Assembly: GCA_947306605.1 (NCBI GenBank)
Contig: CAMZHB010000132.1
Coordinates: 1-5,308, forward strand
Reading direction: 5' to 3'
DNA from: an uncultured Prevotellaceae bacterium
GTDB lineage: Bacteria > Bacteroidota > Bacteroidia > Bacteroidales > Bacteroidaceae
DNA: 5,308 bases
Made by a program: the position numbers and the translations under genes. Shown here one piece after another: positions 1-5,308 of this stretch. Position 1 is the first letter of the stretch; each line of letters begins with the position of its first letter. The notes beneath the pieces are model-generated. The model did not search any database. It saw nothing but the letters and a program-made list of their open reading frames with translations, and was not told the DNA's origin.

Positions 1-502
1 CGCCCTGATACATCTCCGTAAAGGCCAGATAGGCCAGGCGGTCCTTGCCTGCCGGTTCGGTCCACGTGCGCAGGCTGTAGGTATAGTTGAGAAACTCGGG
101 CACGGAGTCAGGGTGGAACGTGGCGTCACGGATGTCGCTGCGCCAGGCCCGCTCGTAGCGTGCGGCGAAGGTATCGACCGTGGCCTGTATGGTAGGCATC
201 ACGGGCGAGTGGTCTTCTATGATGTCGAACAGCCGGGCTGCCATCAGCGTGTCGTTGATGCGCTTGGCCGCAGGCGCGTCGCCGCGGGCGTAGAGCAACT
301 TGATGTCCACTTCGTAATAGGGGGTCTCGCGGTCCTTGTAGAGCGGCACCTGGCGGCGCACCACCACGGAGTCGAACGCGAGCGTGTCGGCCGGCGTCAC
401 CAACGTGTCGGCCGGGGCGACAGCGGGCGCCGTCTTCTGATGGCAAGCCGTCAACAAACTGGCGGCCATAAGGCATAGGGCAATACTGTGAATTCTTTTC
501 AT
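1..502 (-). CDS. Lipoprotein, probable DUF4163/DUF3298 (RsiV-like) family, 3' end outside window
   Basis: An open frame of 167 codons runs from an ATG at 502 off the left edge with no stop. Residues 1-20 form a lipoprotein signal: basic start (MKR), hydrophobic stretch, then lipobox LTAC with Cys20. The next residues (HQKTAP) lack an acidic export signal, so a periplasm-facing anchor is more likely than surface display. A Pro/Ala/Thr-rich linker follows, with PADTL occurring twice (residues 30-41). The mature part resembles Bacteroidota proteins with an N-terminal DUF4163 and C-terminal DUF3298 domain: FDSVVVRRQVPLYKD (43-57), a central helical part, and YLAFTEMYQG (158-167) at the edge, where such proteins usually continue Gly-Ala-His. 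The assignment is from memory of the family pattern, not a search. The function of these domains is not well defined; RsiV, an anti-sigma factor that binds lysozyme, contains them. The start is supported by the promoter at 547-578, which leaves a leader of about 40 nt. A longer overlapping frame (126-569, minus) is a shadow. Gene presence is near certain; the family is moderately sure. Confidence 0.8.
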   Translation of the reverse strand, partial: MKRIHSIALCLMAASLLTACHQKTAPAVAPADTLVTPADTLAFDSVVVRRQVPLYKDRETPYYEVDIKLLYARGDAPAAKRINDTLMAARLFDIIEDHSPVMPTIQATVDTFAARYERAWRSDIRDATFHPDSVPEFLNYTYSLRTWTEPAGKDRLAYLAFTEMYQG

Positions 503-546
503 CGTTATTCTGTTTGAAATTCGGTAAAAGGGGTTCTTTCGTCCTG

Positions 547-578
547 CAAAAGTATGGTTTTTCCTTCATACCGGCAAA
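547..578 (-). promoter_or_regulatory. Bacteroidota-type promoter (-33 TTTG / -7 TAnnTTTG)
   Basis: Read on the minus strand, TTTG at 578-575 is followed after exactly 20 bases by TACTTTTG at 554-547. This fits the Bacteroidota primary-sigma consensus of TTTG, a spacer of about 19-21 bases, then TAnnTTTG. Transcription would start a few bases downstream, near 542, and give a leader of about 40 nt to the ATG at 502. The site is placed to drive only the leftward lipoprotein gene, separately from the susCD unit that ends at the terminator. Motif and spacing are seen directly; the start point is inferred. Confidence 0.8.
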
Positions 579-602
579 AAAGGTACAAAATATTTTGACA
601 AA

Positions 603-713
603 CGGCAGACGGAGGCCTGACTTCGGCCCGCAAAGGCGGCGTTTCGGCGCGCAGAAACGGCGCCTCGAAATTTCGAAACGCCGTTTCTGATTTGCCTCAT
701 TTGACGTCTGCCG
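603..713. repeat. Nested inverted-repeat cluster (possible REP/MITE-like element or structured RNA)
   Basis: Outer arms CGGCAGACG (603-611) and CGTCTGCCG (705-713) are a perfect 9-bp inverted repeat. Inside, CAGAAACGGCG (652-662) is perfectly complementary to CGCCGTTTCTG (679-689). That hairpin continues, across a 2x2 internal loop, into the perfect palindrome TCGAAATTTCGA (665-676). Two competing pairings exist. CGGCGTTTCG (637-646) pairs perfectly with CGAAACGCCG (674-683). The segment 635-645 pairs with 654-664 with one G-G mismatch. The hexamer CGTTTC or its complement thus occurs four times (640-645, 654-659, 675-680, 682-687). Neither strand has a good U-run after the main hairpin, so it is not a plain terminator. 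It sits between a terminator and the next promoter. It could be a small mobile or palindromic repeat, a protein-binding array or a structured RNA. The pairings are seen directly; the role is unknown. Confidence 0.6.
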
Positions 714-761
714 AAAATCAGCGGGTTACAACCCCTCCGGTTTTGCGGTGAATATCATGAC

Positions 762-803
762 AAAAAATTACCCCGCGCCACTTCGGTTGGCGCGGGGTAA
801 TTT
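762..803 (-). terminator. Intrinsic terminator of the susCD-lipoprotein operon
   Basis: Arms 765-780 and 788-803 are perfectly complementary over 16 bp, with a CCCCGCGCCA core and a 7-base loop (781-787). On the minus strand the stem ends in a run of six T (767-762), the usual intrinsic-terminator form. The hairpin begins 28 bp after the stop codon of the surface lipoprotein. The plus-strand side is followed only by TTTATATGTT, so minus-strand function is favoured. It closes the transcription unit of the three PUL genes and separates it from the next promoter. Confidence 0.92.
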
Positions 804-831
804 ATATGTTCAGAATGAATCCGAGTTTGGC

Positions 832-1722
832 TTATTCTCCATCGAGAGGATAAATGTACAACTCATCATCTACGGAAAGCAGCGTGGTATATTCACCATC
901 CCGAATAACGTCGCATTCGCCGGACAGCTTCCAGTAAGGATCGTAGCCTGCTTCTTCAACAAATTCTGGTGCAATCAGTTGTCCGTTTTCATCTGCTCCA
1001 AAGAAGAAATAAACGGTGCCATAGCTGCTGTAGGTCCATCCTGTGGCATATCCACCGACAGGTTTGCCTGAAGCGTTGGTGAACGTGGGGATGTTCTTCT
1101 TCTCGCCATTAAACACGCCGGTCCACTTGAAGTAGAGCGTGGGCGTGCCGTTGACAGACTTGATACGGTAGAGCTTGAGGAACTCGGAATATTCCACTGT
1201 CAGGCCATCGATATAGGCCTGACTAGCATCTCCGGTGACCGCATAGATGAATATACTGCCATATACGGCAGAAAAGCGGGGCACATAGTCCTCCTTCGCG
1301 ATGTTAAAGGACATAGAGGGGAAGTTTTTCGTTTCCTTGTACTGGTTAGTGAATTCCTCAGGAATTTTCACTTCGAACCAGAAATCTTCGAAGGCAGGCA
1401 TATCGCCTACGATGTCCACGGTAACGGTGGCTTCCGTTTCACCGTCGGCAAAGGTTACGCTCTCGGGAGCAGAGAACTCTTCGGGGATGGAAACATAGGT
1501 GAGGGGCACGGTAAGCGCACCTTCACCGCTTTCGCGAACCAAAGTGAAGGTAAACGAAGTGGCATCGATGGGCAATGTCTTCTGCGATCCTTCATTTAGG
1601 AAACCCACGGCATGTTGTCCGGGCTCTTTACCCGGCGTGTAGTCATCGTCGTCGCTGCACGAGGCAAACGAGAGACTCATCAGAGCCATACCGGCTATCA
1701 GGAAAAGCTTATTCAGTTTCAT
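832..1722 (-). CDS. Surface-exposed lipoprotein in SusE/F (SGBP-B) position, Calx-beta-like N-terminal domain
   Basis: A complete 296-residue protein. Residues 1-21 are a signal peptide ending in lipobox FASC with Cys22. Cys22 is followed by SDDDD, which matches the Bacteroidota lipoprotein export signal that sends lipoproteins to the cell surface (SDDDD has been described for B. fragilis). Residues about 38-142 read as a beta-sandwich of the Calx-beta type: alternating strands in FTFTLVRESGEGALTVPLTY (57-76), then SVTFADGETEATVTVDI (88-104). Residues about 147-296 are rich in Tyr, Trp, Phe and Gly (for example GWTYSSYGTVYFFF, 228-241), suggesting a second beta domain with aromatic ligand contacts; I do not recognise its family. 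The gene lies 33 bp after susD and directly before the terminator, the usual place of a SusE/SusF or SGBP-B ligand-binding protein. The ATG at 1722 fits the signal peptide and has an A-rich leader (AAAGAAATC). Surface location is well supported; ligand binding is inferred from position, and the ligand is unknown. Confidence 0.88.
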   Translation of the reverse strand: MKLNKLFLIAGMALMSLSFASCSDDDDYTPGKEPGQHAVGFLNEGSQKTLPIDATSFTFTLVRESGEGALTVPLTYVSIPEEFSAPESVTFADGETEATVTVDIVGDMPAFEDFWFEVKIPEEFTNQYKETKNFPSMSFNIAKEDYVPRFSAVYGSIFIYAVTGDASQAYIDGLTVEYSEFLKLYRIKSVNGTPTLYFKWTGVFNGEKKNIPTFTNASGKPVGGYATGWTYSSYGTVYFFFGADENGQLIAPEFVEEAGYDPYWKLSGECDVIRDGEYTTLLSVDDELYIYPLDGE

Positions 1723-1755
1723 GATTTCTTTACTTTTAAAATTTGGGTTATTGTA

Positions 1756-3405
1756 TTAGTCGGTCACACCGTCACGCAGACCCGGGTTCTGACCGGCAAT
1801 GGGAATACTGCCTTCCGAGTTGTCCACGATGCCAAGGTTGGTGTCCTTTTCGTCGCTGGGGAAGCGCAAGTTAAGCCAGCCGTCGTCAGCAGCCACGTTG
1901 AACACGAATGCTTCGGAGAAGTTGCAGGTGTTCGGACCGTGGAAGCGCACGATAGGCTTGTTCAGACGCTTGACATCGGCGGTGAAGAAACCTTCGCCCC
2001 AAAGCTCTACGCGGCGTTGGAACCAGATTTCGTCAGCCAGAGTGCGGCTGGAAGGAATCTTGTAGTTCGGGTCACGGTAGGTCTTCACGAAGTTTTCGAG
2101 CTTCGTCTTGGCCTCGGCTTCCTTGCCGCTCTTGGCCAGACCCTCGATCTCGATGAGAATCATTTCCTCGGCGCGCATCAGAGGCCAGTCGTTGATGTTG
2201 AGCGTGGAAGCGCAGCCGTCCTTCATACCGAACTTCACGTTGGTGTAAGGCTCATACTTCATCTTCACATCTTGAATTTCAAGATCCACCAGTGCCTTGC
2301 CCGTCACACCGTCCCAACTCTGGGTATCCAGGAAGGGCGACCAGCATTCGCCGTCGAGCCACCACTGCTTGCGGATGTCGGTGGAAGGAATCTTGTCGTA
2401 AAGCAGCTTGTTGATGACAGCCGTGCTCTGGGTGGCAGCACCGTAACCGTCGCCGCTGAACGGGGACAGCCAGGAGGCAGCTGTGCTATTGCCGGGGAAA
2501 TAGCCCACGGACAGCATGGCCTGGGTGATGGCGATACCCCACATCCAGTTGTGGTCGTTGAGGTCGTAGAAATAAGGCTTCGACACCTCTTCGCGGGTGT
2601 AAGGCGTGTAGCCCTTCAGAGCGTTGGCGGCGTCGGAAGCAGCCTCGGCATACTTGCCCATGTAGAGGTTGGCGCGGGCACGCAGGCCGTAAGCCACGTT
2701 CTGGTCGATGTACTGCTTGGTGGAGCGCTTGAAGCCTTTCAAGTGTTCAATGGCATAGTTGAGGTCGGACATGATGGAGTCGTACACCTCGCGCACGGTG
2801 GCACGGGGATTGTTGGCCATGTCGACACCTTCCTTAATCATCGGCACGCAGGGCTGGTCGGCAGCCGTCATATAGTTGAACTGGAAGTAAGGAGCCAGCG
2901 ACAGGTAGCAGAAGGCACGCATGGCGCGGGCCGAAGCCACCTTGACTACGGAAGCCGAGTCGGTGGAGCCTGCAGGGATGGCATTGATCACGTCATTGGC
3001 CAGACCGATGTGACGGTAAGGAATGGTGTAACGCATGTACGGGTTAGCATAGTCGGCATCGCGGGTAGAGAGTTCACAAGCGGTGGTGAACCAGTTGTAG
3101 CCGTTGTTCTGGCTCGACATGTCGGCACCTTCGAGATCCTGGCTGATGGCAGCCGAGATGAATCCGAAGTCGTCGGCACGGCGGGCAGCAGAACCACCCC
3201 AGGATTCATAGCATACATGAGGCTTGCCCATGTTGGCATACATACCTACGAAAGCAGCCTCGGTGCGCGAGGGCACTTCCTTGTTGGTCTCCTGCAACTG
3301 AGCGGCAGTCAGACTGCCGCCGGCAGGCTCCATGTTGTCCACGTCGTCGCAAGCGGCAAACAACAGGACTCCGAGCATTATTATGAAAATCTTATATAGT
3401 TTCAT
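1756..3405 (-). CDS. SusD/RagB-family outer-membrane nutrient-binding lipoprotein
   Basis: A complete 549-residue protein of usual SusD size. In its PUL pair it would act as the surface lid on the SusC barrel and bind the ligand. The signal peptide ends in lipobox FAAC with Cys19, followed by DDVD, acidic as expected for surface export. Family hallmarks in order: SARAMRAFCYLSLAPYF (158-174), the TPR-type segment typically written as ALRA..Y..L; RATVREVYDSIMSDLNYAIE (201-220); VAYGLRARANLYMGKYAEAA (237-256), another TPR helix pair; then, in the C-terminal domain, WPLMRAEEMILIEIEGLAKSG (407-427) and WFQRRVELWGEGFFTADVKR (461-480), matching the family pattern eRr.EL..EG....D..R. The start at 3405 is preferred: AGGAAAG lies just upstream and the signal peptide is then of normal form. 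A TTG at 3432 would add nine residues before it. The gene is 42 bp after susC and 33 bp before the next lipoprotein, so cotranscription is likely. The substrate cannot be read from the sequence. Confidence 0.95.
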   Translation of the reverse strand: MKLYKIFIIMLGVLLFAACDDVDNMEPAGGSLTAAQLQETNKEVPSRTEAAFVGMYANMGKPHVCYESWGGSAARRADDFGFISAAISQDLEGADMSSQNNGYNWFTTACELSTRDADYANPYMRYTIPYRHIGLANDVINAIPAGSTDSASVVKVASARAMRAFCYLSLAPYFQFNYMTAADQPCVPMIKEGVDMANNPRATVREVYDSIMSDLNYAIEHLKGFKRSTKQYIDQNVAYGLRARANLYMGKYAEAASDAANALKGYTPYTREEVSKPYFYDLNDHNWMWGIAITQAMLSVGYFPGNSTAASWLSPFSGDGYGAATQSTAVINKLLYDKIPSTDIRKQWWLDGECWSPFLDTQSWDGVTGKALVDLEIQDVKMKYEPYTNVKFGMKDGCASTLNINDWPLMRAEEMILIEIEGLAKSGKEAEAKTKLENFVKTYRDPNYKIPSSRTLADEIWFQRRVELWGEGFFTADVKRLNKPIVRFHGPNTCNFSEAFVFNVAADDGWLNLRFPSDEKDTNLGIVDNSEGSIPIAGQNPGLRDGVTD

Positions 3406-3412
3406 CTTTCCT
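3406..3412 (-). promoter_or_regulatory. Ribosome-binding-like AGGAAAG deciding the susD start
   Basis: On the minus strand AGGAAAG directly precedes the ATG at 3405. It is the only purine-rich, Shine-Dalgarno-like run in the 42-bp susC-susD gap near a start codon. Spacing is short, and Bacteroidota rely little on Shine-Dalgarno pairing, so the support is moderate. It favours this ATG over the TTG at 3432. Confidence 0.5.
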
Positions 3413-3447
3413 ATTATTTTTAACTTATACAATCGTTATTTCCATTA

Positions 3448-5308
3448 TTAGAACGTCAGCGAAATACCGAATACGAGACTGCGCATGGTGGCGTAGCCGC
3501 CGGTGTTCAGACCGGAACCACTGGTCATGCTGCCGATACCGCTGATGCTGTAACGGGGATCCATACCCTTACGCTTGCTGGTTACGAAGAGGTTTTCACC
3601 GGAAACGTAAACACGCACGTTGGAAAGGGCGGCTTTCTCAACCAAAGTCTTGGGCAGGGTGTAGCCCAGGGTGAGGTTGTTCAGTGACAAATAGTTTGTG
3701 CTCGTCACGAAGCGGTCGATAGGCGTCTGTGAGCCTGAACCCGGGTCGTCGGCAGCAGCTACGCTCAGACGAGGAATGTTGCTGTTGGGGTTCTCGGGGC
3801 TCCAAGCCTTCAGAATGTCTTTGTGCAGGGCGGAACCGGGACTCTGGCCGTTGTGCATGAGGGCCTGGTAGGAACCGTCGTACATCTTGCCGCCGAGAGA
3901 GAAGGCGAACTGGGCGCTGAGGTCGAAGCCGTAGAACTTCACACCGGTGCCGAAACCGCCGATGAGGTCGGGCAGCGAGGTGCCGAGGTCATATGTGTTG
4001 GCCTTGGTCAGGTCGTTCGTCGTAGTGGTAATGGTGTTACCGTCGGCATCCTTGGTGTCTCTGTAGTAGAGGGCTTCACCGGTTGACTTGTCAACGCCGG
4101 CATATTTCACCATGTACATTTCGTAGAGCGACTTGCCCTCCTTGATGATGCGGTTGCTGTACTTCAGACCTTCCTTAGGAACGGTCGGGTCGAGCTTCGT
4201 AATCTTGTTGTAGTTGTGGGTGAAGTTGAGGTTAACGTCCCACTCGAAGTTGGTTGTGCGAACGGGCACACCTTCCAGGCTCACTTCGATACCGGTGTTG
4301 CGCATGGCACCTACGTTGACGGGATAGTCGCTCACGTTGTAGCCTGACGACAGGGGCAGCGTGCGGTTGTAGAGCAGGTCGCTGGTGTTGCGGGTGTAGA
4401 ACTCGATGACACCGCTCAAGCGGCTGTCGAACATGGCAAATTCCACGCCGAAGTTCCATTCCTTGTTCTTTTCCCAGGTGAGCTCGTCGTTACCTTTGGC
4501 TGACATGGCCACGGAGTACTGGCCGGTTTCCTCGTTATAAGAAGTGGTGTAGTAGTCGCTGTAAGCGTGGTAGCCTATACCGAGGTCGTTACCCTGGCAA
4601 CCCCAGCTGGCTTTGAGCTTCAACTCGTTGAGCCACTTGTAGGGTTTCATGAACTCTTCCTTGGTAATCATCCAGGCGGCGCTGAGGTAGCCGAAGGTAC
4701 CCCAACGGTGGCCGGGAGCGAACTTGGAAGAAGCGTCGCGGCGGATACCGGCGGAAGCGAAGTACTTGCTGTCATAGTCATACATCAGACGGCCGAAGAA
4801 ACCTTCGCGGGTCAGTTCGTCGCTGTTTGAACTAACTGACTTGTTCTTGGTACCCTTGGCGTTGTTCAGTTCGCCGATGTACGGGTCGAAGAGGTGGTCG
4901 TTTTTGCCGCTGAGTGCGTTTTCCGTAATGTTGGCCTGTTCGTAACCCACGAGGACGGTACCGTTGTGCTTTTCGGCAAACGTGCGGGTATATTGGGCCA
5001 GATACTGCTGCGTGATGTTCTGCAGGCGTTCGTGGCCTACGGCGGCTACACCGTCGGAACCGGAACCGCCACCGTAGCGTGCGGCCAGACTGGTGCTGCG
5101 GCCGTTGTAGATTTCAGCGCTCAGGTTAGCCGTCAGGCTCAGGCCTTCGATAGGCGTGATGACAGCACCCCAGAGTCCGCGGAACAGGTCGCTGGTGAAA
5201 TGGTCGCTGTCGTAGGCGTTGTCGCGCACGGCGTTGCCCACGATGTTCGGACGGGTGAAGTTGGTCTGGTTGGCATCGTAAATGATACGGCCGTTTTCAC
5301 GCATGATG
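3448..5308 (-). CDS. SusC/RagA-family TonB-dependent outer-membrane receptor, 5' end outside window
   Basis: The frame is open to the right edge and supplies the last 619 residues. Family members are roughly 1000 residues, so the signal peptide, carboxypeptidase-like domain, TonB box and much or all of the plug are missing. The ATG at 5304 is internal (an Ile codon precedes it) and is not the start; positions below count from it. Barrel hallmarks in order: SKYFASAGIRRDASSKF (179-195) and WGTFGYLSAAW (201-211); LKLKASWGCQGND (228-240), with a Cys where Thr or another residue is more usual; NVGAMRNTGIEVSLEG (330-345); SLPDLIGGFGTGVKFYGFDL (443-462); DRFVTSTNYLSLNNLTLGYT (530-549) before LPK; GENLFVTSKRKGMDPRY (569-585); and a terminal FGISLTF ending in Phe, as expected for barrel insertion by the BAM machinery. 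It forms the TonB-powered import channel with the SusD protein encoded 42 bp downstream. Family assignment is very sure; the transported ligand is unknown. Confidence 0.96.
   Translation of the reverse strand, partial: IMRENGRIIYDANQTNFTRPNIVGNAVRDNAYDSDHFTSDLFRGLWGAVITPIEGLSLTANLSAEIYNGRSTSLAARYGGGSGSDGVAAVGHERLQNITQQYLAQYTRTFAEKHNGTVLVGYEQANITENALSGKNDHLFDPYIGELNNAKGTKNKSVSSNSDELTREGFFGRLMYDYDSKYFASAGIRRDASSKFAPGHRWGTFGYLSAAWMITKEEFMKPYKWLNELKLKASWGCQGNDLGIGYHAYSDYYTTSYNEETGQYSVAMSAKGNDELTWEKNKEWNFGVEFAMFDSRLSGVIEFYTRNTSDLLYNRTLPLSSGYNVSDYPVNVGAMRNTGIEVSLEGVPVRTTNFEWDVNLNFTHNYNKITKLDPTVPKEGLKYSNRIIKEGKSLYEMYMVKYAGVDKSTGEALYYRDTKDADGNTITTTTNDLTKANTYDLGTSLPDLIGGFGTGVKFYGFDLSAQFAFSLGGKMYDGSYQALMHNGQSPGSALHKDILKAWSPENPNSNIPRLSVAAADDPGSGSQTPIDRFVTSTNYLSLNNLTLGYTLPKTLVEKAALSNVRVYVSGENLFVTSKRKGMDPRYSISGIGSMTSGSGLNTGGYATMRSLVFGISLTF

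Larger units (their letters stand above)
503..831. other. Intergenic region between two minus-strand units
   Basis: These 329 bases hold no credible gene on either strand. From high to low coordinates they contain a 28-bp spacer after the stop of the surface lipoprotein, an intrinsic terminator (762-803), about 48 bases with nothing recognised (714-761), the inverted-repeat cluster (603-713), the promoter (547-578) and the leader of the left-hand gene. The plus-strand frame starting at 748 runs through the terminator and then antisense to the surface lipoprotein gene, so it is not considered real. Confidence 0.75.

Noticed and set aside
113..478. Plus-strand frame of 121 codons opposite the left-edge gene
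   Set aside because: It is antisense to a convincing lipoprotein gene and has a low-complexity Arg/Gly/Val/His composition.
126..569. Minus-strand frame of 147 codons overlapping the left-edge lipoprotein gene
   Set aside because: It is a different reading frame of the real gene; it starts inside the promoter and has no signal peptide or known domain.
603..713. Reading the inverted-repeat cluster as an intrinsic terminator
   Set aside because: The main hairpin (652-689) is not followed by a clear U-run on either strand, and a much better terminator lies at 762-803.
603..713. Reading the cluster as a proven MITE insertion
   Set aside because: The 9-bp terminal inverted repeats are real, but the flanks show at most a two-base AA repeat as a target duplication, and no other copy is visible in the window.
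748..1071. Plus-strand frame of 107 codons starting in the intergenic region
   Set aside because: It runs through the terminator hairpin and then antisense to the surface lipoprotein; there is no promoter or ribosome-binding signal.
1612..3399. Plus-strand open frame of 595 codons covering nearly all of susD in antisense
   Set aside because: It lies opposite a gene with clear family motifs. Its product has no recognisable domain and is dominated by Val, Gly, His and Ala, as expected when a GC-biased gene is read backwards. The lack of stops reflects codon bias in susD.
4232..4459. Minus-strand frame of 75 codons inside susC
   Set aside because: It is an out-of-frame shadow of the receptor, very rich in Arg, His and Gln.

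Overview
The window looks like Bacteroidota chromosome. It carries the downstream half of a polysaccharide-utilisation-type locus (PUL), and every supported gene is on the minus strand. The signs of the phylum are a SusC-type TonB-dependent receptor next to a SusD-type lipoprotein, a surface lipoprotein with a Cys-Ser-Asp-Asp-Asp-Asp start, AT-rich intergenic gaps with weak ribosome-binding signals, and a TTTG / TAnnTTTG promoter of the kind used by the Bacteroidota primary sigma factor. Coding regions look richer in G and C than a typical Bacteroides, so a gut genus other than the most AT-rich ones is possible. I cannot name the genus.

Layout in the direction of transcription (high to low coordinates). 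5308-3448: C-terminal two thirds of a SusC-like outer-membrane barrel, cut by the window edge. 3405-1756: complete SusD-like lipoprotein, 42 bp after susC. 1722-832: complete 296-residue surface lipoprotein in the SusE/F (SGBP-B) position, 33 bp after susD. 803-762: strong intrinsic terminator closing this transcription unit 28 bp after the last stop. 761-503: non-coding, with a dense cluster of nested inverted repeats (713-603) and then a well-formed Bacteroidota promoter (578-547). 502-1: start of an unrelated lipoprotein, probably of the DUF4163/DUF3298 (RsiV-like) type, running off the left edge.

How the genes work together: in known Sus-like systems SusC is the TonB-powered barrel and SusD is the lid that captures the oligosaccharide or peptide ligand. 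A third lipoprotein on the cell surface adds ligand binding. No glycosidase, lyase, sulfatase, peptidase or regulator gene is visible, so the substrate cannot be inferred here. Any enzymes must lie upstream of susC or elsewhere, because the terminator ends the operon after the third gene.

The most unusual element is the 111-bp inverted-repeat cluster at 603-713. It can form several mutually exclusive hairpins and is not explained by either neighbouring gene. I found no clear evidence of a wholly new system.
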